Source of the DNA: Epinephelus fuscoguttatus
Taxonomy: Eukaryota; Chordata; Actinopteri; Perciformes; Serranidae
Assembly (NCBI RefSeq): GCF_011397635.1
Contig: NC_064756.1
Coordinates: 15,290,317 to 15,354,316, forward strand
Reading direction: 5' to 3'
Length of the DNA stretch: 64,000 nucleotides
The position numbers and the translations under genes are program-made. Position 1 is the stretch's first letter. Each line of letters opens with the position of its first letter. Of this stretch, positions 48,393 to 61,232 are shown piece after piece. The notes beneath the pieces were generated by a model. That model saw only the letters and a program-made list of their open reading frames with translations. It was not told the origin of the DNA and searched no databases.

Positions 48393-51300
48393 AACTCAAG
48401 CGCTTCCTCCTCAGGTATTATCCGCCAGGTAATACGGATATTTTAAGTCGTACTAACTGTAACGTTAGTTCCGTTTTCAACTCTGACAACTTTCTGTAGC
48501 CTTACTTCGCTGTAACTTTCCACCCCAAAACCATATTGTTGGTTAGCTAAGTTAGCATTATGCTAGCGTATCTAACCGCTGCTCTATTCATTTCAGCCAG
48601 CATAAGTGGACTTCCCGGGTTAAATCAATGTTTCTACTTTCAGGTATAGCCTTGGAATACGAGAAAGGAGGATATTTGAAGACCAAATCAATCGACCTGT
48701 TGGATCTGACCCCAGAGTGAGTGAGTTGTACCCTACACAATTACATTAACGGTTACCTAACTAGCTAACAGCACTACGCTTAGCTGATTACTCTTTGATG
48801 TCATAATATCCTCATATAGGAGTGTTCATTTCTCACAAATAATGTCATTTTATCACCAAGCTAGTCAGACTCCATATAGCCCTGTCTGTGACCTCAGAGC
48901 ACTGTATGAGGTCAGTGAGGTCAGGGTTTATGACCAAACTGCCTGAACCCTTTTGTATGTAGGGTAAAGATAGACAAGATCACAGCAGCAAAGGTATAGT
49001 GATAACAGGAAGCATCAGCAGAAAACAATAAAATACAAAGTAATATATGAATACATAAAGTAAGTAAACTGTACAATAAGAAAGACCAGTACAATAAGCA
49101 AACGGTATAAAAACACAAAGCAATATAATAAGGAAGCAGAACATAATAAAGAGAAACATTGAATGACTGATGACTGACTTATGGACATACTGATATTGCA
49201 CTTGAGTCAGTGGTTGTGAGCAGTAAAAAATGAAAGCAAGATATAATAATAAACAGACAGGCTGAATGGCCGAATTAACATTACTGCATGAATCAAGCGT
49301 AGATATTTCGCAGTTAGAATATACAGATACAGATGTTGCACATGTGTGATGATTGGTTGTCCATAGTTTTCATATGTGTGGTCTACTGGGAGCAGTGCTG
49401 GTTGTATAGTCTGACAGCAGCAGGAAGGAGGGATGGCTATTTCTAATGTGATCTACCATCGGTCTGGTTTATGTGTTTTTTTTATGTGTCTGATGTGTGT
49501 GTGTGACCTTATTTTAAATGATAAAGCTGTTTAGCGTAACACACTAAAATCAGTTTTACCTTGAGTTAATCAGTTCAGTTCATCTCATATTGGAACTCGT
49601 GAGTAAACTCTGATGAACAAGAAGAGTAATAGGTAGGTAGGTAGGTAGGTAGGTAATTCTTCTTCTTGCTTATATTTGGGTCGAAGGCCAAGTGAACATT
49701 TCACCAACAGTGTCTCATTCATGCATGTTTGTACCTAACATTTAGACCTCTAAGATTTGCTGAATGATTAGTATTTTCAAATTACTGTTATCAGGTCATC
49801 TGAAGTGTAAACTTGTGAAAAGAAAATTGCATTTTTCAACCCTGCAGGACAGACCCAGATGAAATGTTGGCAGAAATCAGGCAGTTGGAGCCTCTGATCA
49901 GGTCAGAGTCCCAGGCCAATCAGGTCAAACAGCTGATCCTTCGACTGCAGCAGAAACAGGGCCAGCGGGAGGACCACAGGTTCTGTCTCTTCAAGGTTAG
50001 ACACTGGACTCATACCTACATTACTGATAAATAATAAATAGGTCAACACAGTGAGATTTTTGCATTCATAGATTTTTTATTACACTGTTTTGATATTCAG
50101 GGTCCTAGGGCAGGTTTGTCTTTTGTATCAGTACGAACATTCTTGGAACGTTTTCTTTTTTTTTTTTTTTTTTTGGTCAGGTTGATGGACTAAAGGGAAC
50201 ATTGGTGATTTTGTTTATTGTAAAGCTGTTATAGTATATTACACAGGTAGTTGAAAACATTTTGGATAATGACCTTTTTTGGCAACCTCAGCTAATTACA
50301 GCAATATATTAGTTCCCTGATATTTGCTTTTTGTGAATGTTATTGACTTATGTGGAAAGTTCAGAGTTTGAGTAAAATCAGCCAGTACTCCAAATAGGCA
50401 CTAGAGAGCAGCAGTGGTTAGGTTAATATGTCCTAAAATGAGAGGCCAAGTAGGCAGCCAAGAGTCTGATAACATATTGACAACAGATTCTTCATGAGTG
50501 TCTCATTGTGCTTAAGAATACACAAGATGTAATTGGTATGAGATCAGGGTTGGTTATGTGGCTGGAGGTCTGAGGATATGGATGCTTTCTGTCTTAAACT
50601 GGTGAGAGACTCTGCTGTTCTGCATAAGTACAGAAAATCCTTTCACCACTGGTGGGCTGGGAGTGGGAGGTCTTCCAATTACATCAATGCAGAGTAGTTA
50701 TATGTGGGTATTAAATGGGTAATCTTAAAGATAAATGAAGTAAATAACAATATTGCCTATGAGGGTATATTTTTTAATCTTTCTCTGGTTTTATTTGCAG
50801 GAGCTTAAGCCACACATACTGCCGCTGACAAACATTGCCTTTGACAAATCAGGGTCGAGGTAGGTTATCTGCACCACACACACCTCTGCCAATTTGGAGT
50901 TTCATTCTCCATTGTTGTGGTTTTTTTTACTCTTCCCCATGTTTCTGTGCAGGTTTATAACTGCGAGCTACGACAGGACATGCAGAGTTTGGGACACAGC
51001 CTCAGGCACAGAGCTGCACAAGCTGGAGGGTCACAGAAATGTGGTGTTTGCAGTTGCATTCAACAACCCATATGGGTAATGAGCTGTTTCAGCAAAACTT
51101 TAATAGCATCTGAGCACATTGCTGTATTGGACTCTCAGTTTATTTTGTTTATTTTTATCTTGCTGAAACTTAGAGACAAGGTTGCCACCGGCTCTTTTGA
51201 TAAGACCTGCAAACTGTGGTGTGCAGAGACGGGCAAATGTTTTCATACCTTTCGCGGACACATGGCAGAAATAGTATGTATGACAATGTGTTTTAACTGA

Positions 51301-54300
51301 AAATGATCAAAATACTGCCTGTGTTTAGTAAATTTTTGCTTCATATGCTATAGGCTACTGTGCATAGTTAGTATTTATGCATATTTCTATGCTGCAGGAC
51401 TAGGTAAATTGTGTATTTTAATGCTTGTACTGGTATTATGTTCTTGTGCTTAGATGAAAAATAGGTTCGCTAAATCCTTTTTGGCTCTGTAGCAGAATCT
51501 AGCACTAGTAACTGTAAAAGAGAGTTCTGTATTGTGTAGATGTGCCTGGCGTTCAACCCCCAGAGTACACTGGTGGCTACAGGCAGCATGGATGCCACTG
51601 CCAAGCTGTGGGATGTGGAGACTGGGGAGGAGGTGCACACATTGACTGTGAGTAATCTTCTCTTTACTCACTATATCCCAATGCCTCGCTTGCTCTTTTT
51701 TTCTCTTCATGAATAATGTATTGATTCACTTTTCATTCACTTCTAAGAGCAATTATTCCTGGACTGAGTGTTGTTGACCCTGCTGATGGTCAGCACCTTC
51801 TCTGCCCCACATATCCGCCCCTGATCTGATGGCAAATGAAACTGTAACTCTTTAATAAAGCCACAGATAACCCATTCTGCAGGGAGTAGTGAGCTCTCTT
51901 TGATGTGCAGACTGCACGTGGGTCCATGGTGTGACTGGTTGGTTGGCTGGCTCTGTCTCAGTAAGAAGCAACTCTCTGTAGCTCTCTGTTCTGTCATTGC
52001 TTCACACCAGGAAGAATCAATCATGCTGACAGCAGTCAATTGAGCGTAGAATCTTAAACACACGCTCATTATTATTATTGTTTTCAAGAATTGAAGAAGC
52101 TACTTTTAAAGGAATACTTCATCAAAAATATTCTGGTTTTGGATTCTTCGTCAATAGTGGAGTCATGCGAGAAAAACAAAGTTTTCTTCATGAATTCAGG
52201 GTAACACAAAGTGACTAACTGGTATGCAAATGATCATTTTGTGAGTGAACTAGAGTAAAAGGGGGCAGCGTTTAACAACAACAAACTATATCAAAACCTC
52301 TGTTAATAAACTCTCACACAATCCATGCAGTTTAATCCAAGTCATGGGTTAAGTACTTCCAAAACAAACACAACAAAACGCATTTTCACTAAAACCTTAT
52401 GATTTAAAACTCTTAAGGATATGAGTAGCACACCTGGGCAAGCACTTGCATTTGAGCTCTGCTGGTCCATTCCAATGAGCAAAGTTCAAATGCATGCTCT
52501 TGCTCAGGTGCGCTACTCCTCCGTGCGTAAAACTTGTAAACGGATGTGTTTTAAATAGTAAGGTGTGAAAATGCATGTCTGGGAAGTACTGAGCATAAGA
52601 CTGAGGAAGTAAGACGTGGATTATACTGCGTGAGTTTATTAATGGAGGTTTTGATATAGTTTTGCTGTTGTGAAACGCAGAACCCATTTTCCTTCAATTC
52701 ATCAAGAATCTCCAAGTTTTTTGAGTCTGTTCACTGTGGAGGCATGTGAGAAAAAGAAAGTTTCCTTCATGAATTCAGCATAAAAGAGGGTGAGTATTTA
52801 ATACACAGATGATCATTTTGTAGGTAAAGTACTCCTTTGAGACTGAAGTCTGTGTGTTATTGTGTCTGATGTGCATTTTCATTTATAGGCGTAGAGAAAG
52901 CGGGAAAACAGGAGTTTATAAGAGAAAAGAAATTCAACAGTGAGGGATAATGCTCTCTTTTTCTATTCATCCAGGGTCACACTGCAGAGGTCCTCTCTCT
53001 GTGTTTTAACTCAGTGGGAAATCAGCTTGTCACAGGCTCCTTTGACCACACTGCTGCTTTATGGGACGTTGCCTCAGGAAGGTCAGAATTGTAATGCATG
53101 CATCAATCTCTGCATGCGTGTCATCATTTATACTGTACAGTGCATACATGAGTGCACAGCTGCCTCATTCCTGCTCTTTCTGTTTTTCTCAGACATGTCC
53201 ACACTCTAATAGGTCACAGGGGGGAAATCAGTAACGTTCAGTTCAGCTGGGACGGCTCCCTCATAGTCACAGGCTCCATGGACAAAACCTGCAAGGTAAA
53301 CTAACATCAGCCCCAAACCTGCGAGTGTGTGTGTGTGTTTTATTTAACTCTAATAAAATGCTTTTTTGCCAAAATACAGACTGAAATTATATTATCAATA
53401 GTTTGTTATTCATTTAACATCTCTAACAATTTCCAATCAATGTGTGAGATGGATGGCTCTTGTCATTCATAATCACCCTCCTCCATTTCCCACTCCCCGT
53501 CTCTCCCTACCTCCTGTCTCTAAGGTCTCCATCATTTAAAGCAGAAAAATTGAATCCTAATATCTTAATTATGCCAAGATGAGTCATACTCTGAAGAATT
53601 ATCCACTTCACTGCATTCCTCCAGGGGAGATAGTTAAAGTAAAGCCACTTAATACAGCTACAGCTGCGTGCAAGTACATTTTATGAGACTGTGTACGTGT
53701 TTCTTCACATGTATGTGTCCTAGTTTTTGAACTTAATGTGCTTTCCTGCCTGTGTCTTTCATCTGTTGTGCCACTCAGGGTTTTGTGTTGTGTGTATGTG
53801 TTTGCAGTTGTGGGAAGCAGTCAGTGGGAGGTGTGTGGCCACTCTAATTGGACACAAAGAAGAGGTGCTGGATGTGTGTTTTGATTTAAGTGGTCAGCTC
53901 ATTGCTTCTGCCTCTGCTGATGGTGAGATTAATTTGCTGAAACTTAACATTACTAGTAAAGTATTTATACTAGTATAAATACTACACGTGCTAGTATAGC
54001 ACCTTCATTCAATCATTCATTTTCCATAACCGCTTATCCTAGCTGATGTTGTACTAGTATAGTGCCTTTAAGTTCATTTTTTTAATTCAGAATTTCATAT
54101 TTTTATACATTTCCACTTTTTCCTCCCTCTCTTGTTTTTGATTACATGTCTGAGGTTTACTTTAAGATTGCAAAAAAAAAAAGACTGCCATACATCCTCC
54201 ATATTTTTTACCTGTTGTGTATATTCTGGTTTCCCGAGGCCCAAATGCAACAAATTCCACATTTTGACATGTAAAAAAAACTTCTGTACATGTACACTAA

Positions 54301-55847
54301 CAACACTGCCTGTCACTGTCTCTGTCAGGTACAGCGCGACTGTTCAGTGTAACCACAGATCAGTGTCTCGTGACTCTAGAGGGCCATGATGGAGAGATCT
54401 CTAAGGTAAGCCACTGGACCCATAATGGCTTCTTTGCCATTGCCCATGTAAAGTCATTTTATGTCACCATGGAAAGCCAAAGTTTCATCTCATTTGCAGG
54501 TTAGCTGTTGTTTTGAGGGTTTTTTTTATTAGTCTCTTTTTAATATTCTGCAACTATGAATATATGCCAGAGGATCATAAAGCAGTAAGTATGTCCCTCT
54601 AAGGCTATCAAAAGCCATAAAGTAAAAGTTTTATGGTTAAAAAAACACCTTTCCTAATGTTTTAGCTTTTCATGGTGGAGCAGAGTAGCATCTAGGCTCT
54701 TTATATACTTTAATCAGAATTGTGATTATGGCAAGGAAACAGCACATTTACTTCCTGTGAACATTTGATATCAACAAACATGGCAACAGGAAATAAAATT
54801 TGACCCATTAAAGTATTACACCATTATCTCACAGACTTGTTTGGGAATATTATTCTAACTGGCCACTGGGCGCAACCAGTAGTTTGCAGATGCACCACCT
54901 GGCACCTTGCATGTGTAAATGAGCTTGTGATTTTGTTTTAACAATAACTCTCAGGGTGGCACGGTGGTAGAGTGGTTAGCATTGTCGCTTCACAGCAAGA
55001 GGGTTACTGGTTTGAACCCCAGGGTGGGGGAGCCCTTCTGTGCGGAGTTTGCATTTTCTACCCATGTCACTGTGGGTTTTCTCCACCTGTACTCCAGCTT
55101 CCTCCCACAGTCCAAAGACATGCAGGTTAACTGGTGACTCTAAACTGTAGGTGTGGATGTGAGCATGAATGGTTGTCTGTTTCTATGTGTCAGCCCTGTG
55201 ATAGTCTGGTGACCTGTTCAGAATGTACCCTGTCTCTCGCCCAATGTCAGCTGGGATAGGCTCCAGCACACCATGCACCCCAACAGGATAAGTAGTTACA
55301 GAAAATGAATGAATAAATGAACTCTCAGTGTCTAGCTACAGCTCTCCTGGCCAGTGCTGTAAATAGGATATTTGCCTCTCCTTGCCTTGTTAACATGGGA
55401 TAAAGTATGATGCTGAAGTAGAGGGACAGGAGTTCAGGCTTCAGGCTGTTTTGTGCTCATTGTATCACATGGTAAACTAACTCTGCAAGTAGGACACAGG
55501 ACTGTAGTGATGCTTCTATTAATCTGGCTAATTACTCTCAAGCTTTCAAAAGAGATGTTTTTATGGTAGAGCTCAGTGGGAAATTACAAATACCACCTGT
55601 CATCCCTGACCATAAGCTGGTGTTGTTAGCCTTTGAACTCAGCACCAATTGTTGCACCCATGCCACCCATCACATGTAATCACACATCCTCAAACAGAAC
55701 GTACACAGGTATAACATTATCTGGTATTAGCTGAGTCCAACAAACACATGTGCAGGCAGAAGATGTGTTCTAACTCTGCATTGACCTTGTATTTAAATGG
55801 GAATGATTTTACCTGCTTACCACTTTCCAGGTTCCTTGTTCTGCGTG

Positions 55848-55894
<47 letters not shown>

Positions 55895-58800
55895 TGCAGG
55901 CTCTGGCTCAGAGGGTCTCCATGCATGAGGGGCTTACAAGTTACCTCTGTTTACAGAAACATCAGGCAGTCAGTAATAAGTAGGCTGGATGGAGGATCAT
56001 TTCAGAGGATTATGACACTAATCTCTCTCTAACAGGGCACCTCTCCCCCTCCCCTCCATGCCTCTTAACCATGACCAGGTTTTGTTTTCATTGGTCTGTC
56101 CCTCTATTTCAGCATCTTGCTTTGTATGCTTTTACTTTTATTCTCTCATTATATCTTAGGTCCTCCTCTTGTTAATTCACCTTGCTGCCTTTTCCTAGGA
56201 AAAATAAATGATGGACTGTTTATTGATTGACTGAATCTAAATTCCTGGATTCCATTTTCTGTCCACTTTATTCCTAGCTCCCATGATACCTTGCATGAAT
56301 TATGGGTGCAGCTTCTGGGGTTGAACCAAAACGGCGATTTCCAGTGGTAACAGTTTGTTTACAGTACTCTATTCTTCTTTCCAAGAGCAATTTGGAAATA
56401 AAACGTGGAACACACCCTCTGTTATAGCTCAAACTGGATTATGTGATCATACCTCTGCCATCTCTGACAGCCATCTCAAAGCAACCGAGCACGCTAGCAA
56501 TTAGCTTGCCTTGCTCCTTTAAAATGTTGTTAACTCTAACATGGCCCGAGCTAGCTTAAGGTAAACATCTGCTCCTTCTAAAGATGATTTATGATGACTT
56601 ATTAAGAGATGCTAACACATTCGGCAAACATTTGACATAATTCAGTATTAACTGTAGCTCCATGTAAAGTGAATAAATGTGATGTTTCCCAGCTAATCCT
56701 CCACTCATCTGCGTTAATGACAGTTTACACGTTTTGTTAACTTCTGATTTATTAAAAACTGTTCTGAGCAAAGCATGGTGCTGAATTTAGCAGCACACTT
56801 CAGTTATAGTGATCTAAAGTAGGAGTAAAAGCAATAACTTTTGGCATTCATTTTTTTATATGATATAAAGGAAGTACGGTAAATCAGTAACACATTCTCA
56901 GCCCCAATGACTAAATACATATTTCAAGGTATATTGCTGAGTTTATTTTACAACGAGCAATTTTCTAATGTAGGTTGAGAATGAAGTCAGACAGGGAAAG
57001 ACGGTGATATCATGTACTGACGTTGAGTGACGGACCTGTCAGTCTAAGTGTCATTCTCTTCTGCAAATTCTGATTCAATACTTTTTCCTCTCTGTCTCGT
57101 GAAACTCTTGTGGTTTTATTTCTCATATCAATGGTACCTTTGGCAACAGGAACAATCCCTTTTTGTTCTCAACACTCAGTCGCTGAAGACAAAAATTTAG
57201 CTTAGACTGGTTGTTACAGACACAGACAGTGTAACAGGTACCAAAGCTCTGCAAAGACATTTTAGAAAATGCTAAGTTAACATTAGTTAAATATTTGTTA
57301 AAAAATAAATCAGTATTTGCTGAGCTGAAGGCAAATTACTTTTGAAAAGAACCAGTGTTGGAAGTTAGCCACCAAGCGTAGCCACTGGGACTGAACACAG
57401 GCAGTCTATGGGACTAACTAGCTTACTGGTACTTCCACTATCTCACTGGAAGTTGCACCCATAATAATTTCTACAGTAGTGCCCTCAGGAATAAGGTGGA
57501 TACTGATTCTAAAAATGTCATTTCATGTCAGGAATTTTATAAAACATTTTGTTTTCAAATATTTCATCCCTGCTGGGAGAATTCTTCATATTTAAAACAC
57601 ACCATAGCTTGCTTCTTGCACTTAACTCAGACCAAAATGTCAAGTCTGCATAGAGGATTTTTCTTAGTCCAAATGCCACATTGTAGTCAAACTGTTTGAG
57701 CACATTTACAGTACTGTACAAGATGGCTGAGTAAGTGTATGACCTTATAGGAAGTTATTTGTGCGGTCATGAGGTGTCATGAGGCCATTTTAATTGAATT
57801 TAATTGAGATTTGATTCAGAAGATGCGTCAAATGTCTCTAACTCTTCATTGAAGCCAACGCAGATTCTACAAAAGAAAACAGGGGAGATCAACTGGTCAT
57901 CTTTTTAAAAGGATAATGACTCCTCAAGACGGTTGTGCCAAAGATCATGGTACCTTAGTTTGCATAGCATCCATCAACATCACATTTAAAAATCAGTTTC
58001 ACTGTGTTGACTTTTGATTGTACATGATTTTGTAACTTCTGCAGGAAATGAGGTTAGAATTAGTATGTTATATGGAATTGGGACACAGCTTTAGTCTTGT
58101 TTATTTATACCTCTTTCCTGTCATTTCCTATTTCCTGATTTCTTCTCTCATCTCTGTCCATTTTAAACTGTTTCCTTTCCATGTCTATTCCCATCATAGC
58201 TTCCACTTTCATCTTCTTCCTCTGGTCTTTTATCTTTGTCAGCTTCTTCTCTCGTCAGTTTCTATTTCCTGTCTGATGTCACTCCTTGGTGCTCAGTTTG
58301 GAGTTTAATAAAAACACACTTTACTTTCATGGCCATCTTGAGCCAGCTTCATTTAATCATCGCTTCCTTCACCTCACAATGGGGATAGGAAACCATTCAG
58401 GGAACGATAAACCCGGGCTTTAACACAATCAGCCTCAGACATGATTTTTATAATACACTACTGGAAAAACTCCTCGCTAAGTAGCACCACTGGTGCCTTT
58501 ATCCTCCTTAAGTATTTAAAGTTGAATGACCTCTGTGGAGTATTGTTGCTGATGTGGTAAACGTGTTCTGAGCTCACTCATTTTCCTCTCCCTCTTTGTC
58601 ATTTCAACCTCGTCTGGCATAATCTCTTATTCAGCACTCTCTCTTGCTTACTCTTATCACTCATGTAGCACACACCACCACACACACACACACGCTCCTC
58701 TGAATAAGACTAACTCTGCTGCCTCTCTTGGTAGATCTGTTTCAGCCCGCAGGGCAGCAGGGTCCTGACTGCCAGCTCAGACAAGACAGCTCGTCTGTGG

Positions 58801-58906
58801 GATGTTAAGTCTGGAGTCTGCCTACAAGTCCTAGAGGGGCACACCGACGAGATCTTCTCCTGCGTCTTCAACTATGAGGGTGACACTATCATTACAGGTA
58901 CGCACT

Positions 58907-58945
<39 letters not shown>

Positions 58946-59161
58946 GTCCCACATCTGACAACCACACGTACATCTGACAGCCACGCCCTGTTAAAACATA
59001 GCCTCGGGCAGTGAACGAGCTGCTCCTCGCCAACCATCACAAATGCTTAATTGCACATTATAGATGAAAAGTGTGCAGCTGTGTCCTTCTGTGCAGACAC
59101 CTGTTTTTGTTTGTGCTCTCCTGCAGGAAGCAAGGATAACACATGCCGGATCTGGCACTGA
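48389..59161 (+). CDS. daw1: Dynein assembly factor with WD repeats 1 (WDR69), 416 aa
   Basis: WD40 protein (ODA16 homolog) that links outer-arm dyneins to intraflagellar transport. Exons: 48389-48428, 48644-48716, 49848-49995, 50801-50859, 50953-51075, 51174-51273, 51540-51647, 52975-53081, 53193-53295, 53808-53922, 54329-54405, 58735-58897, 59127-59161; all GT-AG and in frame, one residue longer than human as I recall it (415). The N-terminus [14 protein letters not shown] is the family start. A helical linker (about 38-87) is followed by eight WD repeats with ends VWDTASG, LWCAETG, LWDVETG, LWDVASG, LWEAVSG, LFSVTTD, LWDVKSG and the final IWH. Phrases [17 protein letters not shown] and HTDEIFSC match the family closely. 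A 13-base overlapping uORF and an X-box precede the start. Converges on sphkap. Confidence 0.96.
49628..49655. repeat. (TAGG)n microsatellite
   Basis: About seven TAGG tetramers in daw1 intron 2. Confidence 0.9.
52108..52838. mobile_element. Foldback element with long inverted arms
   Basis: The ends AAAGGAATACTTCATC and, inverted, AAAGGAGTACTTTACC are short inverted repeats. Inside, arms at about 52265-52455 and 52487-52690 are reverse complements over roughly 190 bases, sharing TAATAAACTC, AAGTACTTCC, GCATTTTCAC, ATTTAAAAC and GAGTAGC[AG]CACCTG in mirrored order around a loop of about 30 bases. No transposase frame. It fills most of daw1 intron 7. Confidence 0.7.
54010..54050 (-). mobile_element. 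3' scrap of the 54.96-kb SINE family
   Basis: CATTCATTTTCCATAACCGC then TTATCC is the reverse complement of the tail of the SINE at 54955-55319 (GGATAAG...GGTTAC... AAAATGAATG). Only the last 40 bases remain. Confidence 0.6.
54955..55319 (+). mobile_element. tRNA-like SINE with 9-bp target duplication
   Basis: Starts GGTGGCACGGTGGTAGAGTG, then TTAGCATTGTCGCTTCACAG and a B-box-like GGTTTGAACCCC. The body has CTCCCACAGTCCAAAGACAT and TCAGCTGGGATAGGCTCCAG, and it ends in an AATGAATGAATAAATG tail. The flanks AACTCTCAG (54946-54954 and 55320-55328) are identical direct repeats. It lies in daw1 intron 11. The family is very common in teleosts (from memory). Confidence 0.85.
55850..55892. repeat. 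(GT)n microsatellite
   Basis: About 21 GT dinucleotides in daw1 intron 11. Confidence 0.97.
56303..57461. mobile_element. Candidate DNA transposon remnant, TGGGTGCA ends
   Basis: Left end TGGGTGCAGCTTCTGG and right end read inverted, TGGGTGCAACTTCCAG, are inverted repeats of about 16 bases with three mismatches; each is flanked by TA. The 1.16-kb interior has no convincing frame. It lies in daw1 intron 11. Short termini make this less certain than the other MITEs. Confidence 0.45.
58673..58695. repeat. Short (CA)n microsatellite
   Basis: CA-rich run ending about 40 bases before daw1 exon 12; a second (CA)n run of about 16 units lies at 58909-58941, just after that exon's donor. Confidence 0.85.
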
Positions 59162-60076
59162 CCCCCTCCCTCGACCCTGAACAGGCTCAGACTGTCAGAT
59201 GCACGCTCACAACAATCAGTTTGACCCACTGTTAATCTTTGTAATTGTGGAATACCCACTGAATTCATGACATCTGTGTAAGGTCAAAGTGCCATTGCAA
59301 TTCATAGTCACTTGATTATGTAATTGTCTCTCTGATGTTCCTGCTGTAACTTGTTCCCTGACTGTATTAAATTTGTACTGGGTTGTACCAGTAGACCTAC
59401 CCTTGTATTTACTGTGGCGTTAACAGCATGAGAATTTTGCTCATAAAAATGTCATGAAGTAATTGGAACTTTTCAACTTTTGGAGCAGTTTGACAATTTG
59501 GGACATTTGCTTGGACAAAGCCAGCTTAGCTTAGCATAAAGACTGGATCAAAAATATGCCCTACAGCCCCTCTGAAGTTACTAACACGCCAGATAGTGAC
59601 AGTACATAACTCCCAATTTGACCACAACTTGTTGTTTTTACACTTCTGTTTGTGTTGAGAATTAAACAAAATCAGCTACGTGGATTTTTAAACTTAAGAC
59701 AAAGCCAGGCTACAGTAGCTGTGTCCCCCTGCCTTGAGTTTTTATGTGAGATTAAGATGATTATCTTCTGGCAGTAGCTTCCTAGTTAATACACAGACAT
59801 AAGAGTGGTCTCATGCTTCTTTTATAACGCTTGGCAAGACAATAAGGAAGCATATTTCCCAAAATGTCGACTAGCTCTTTTAGTAACTGTGAGCTAGACT
59901 TGGCTGTCTGAGCTGTAAACATACCAAATGTTATGTTAACTCATATTCATACATGGGCATTACCAGAAATGTTTGCCCATGTTTCATCCTACCAAACAAA
60001 AGGTAATCTTTACTTTTGTTCCCAGTGCCTTTGTACGTTTCTGTGATGTTTACTTAGCAGTATTATCTGAAAGCAC

Positions 60077-60082
60077 AATAAA
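60077..60082 (+). other. daw1 poly(A) signal
   Basis: Canonical AATAAA about 915 bases after the daw1 stop. Confidence 0.6.
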
Positions 60083-60245
60083 ATATTGAATGTTTATTCA
60101 GTAGCTTTGGATTATATTCTCACTGCATCTGCGACAAGCTTTTGGGGAAACCAGGCAACAGGATGTAATGCTGATGTGGATAGATGTGTCTTGTCTGCTG
60201 AATGTGACTAATGATAAAGAGTCCTTGTATTTCACATCACAGAAA

Positions 60246-60251
60246 TTTATT
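60246..60251 (-). other. sphkap poly(A) signal
   Basis: TTTATT reads AATAAA on the sphkap strand, about 980 bases past its stop codon. It lies only 164 bases from the daw1 signal, so the two transcripts end tail to tail. Confidence 0.55.
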
Positions 60252-61232
60252 GATGTCAAAAGATAAATACATTCAGTTCTATTGTGACAGAGTTTACAGC
60301 TGAATCGTGTGCTTTTTTTCCCAATGCTGATGGAACACTAGAGTACCACTAAGTATAGAAATAAACAGACCAAATTCACGTACAAATTCAACATTACAAA
60401 CCTTACTCTGTCTTCCTGACATAGTAAAAGCTAAAGAGAGCAGTCCACTACTCCAAGGTGCAGCAGTTCCAAATCTACAGTATATACAGTACAGCTATCC
60501 AAAATAATCAGTTCTCAAGTAACATGAACGAGATAACATACGTACTTAAAACTGAATTTCAAGGTCACGACAGAGGTGGTATGTTGGCCGATGAACACAA
60601 CAAAGAGATGGGCGCTTTGCTTACCTTAAGCAAATGTGCACTTCTAAGTGGCTATCAGAAGAAAGTGAAAGAGTTTTTTTCTGGGCTTCAGTTTCAACAG
60701 CCTCTTTTACAAGATAGTTTTGATACAAAAGTTTTGAGCATGTTGAGTTGTGGGAAGGATTTAACCTGATTTTCCTATCTTCTATTGGTTCTTTGCTTCA
60801 TATGTATTCATTTTAAATAAATAAATAAATAAACACATTATTTCTTTGTGAGATTCTGTAAATATATATATGTATAATTATATATTCTGGAGCAGTTAAA
60901 ACCTGCTGACTATAATCTCTTGAAGGCTAGTTCATTCCCATCAGGAATGTCTAGCTCTGTGTTTGTGTCTCACTAGAGACGTGAATCTGAAAACAAAAAC
61001 ATGCTTTTATTAAAGGGAGACTGGTCCATTCGTGGCTGTGAGCAGACAAACACAACGTCCATGGACAGACTGAGGTGTATGAAATTCTCAAGTATGCCGA
61101 TCGCATTGTGCTCTCAGCTTGCAGTAGGAGACACTTGGTGTGATGAGACAAGATCAGGCAAACAGGACATGTTAGAAGAGTGACAGAGTGAGGAGTGTCT
61201 TTTTGTTTGCAATATGAGGAGGCTACAGGGCC

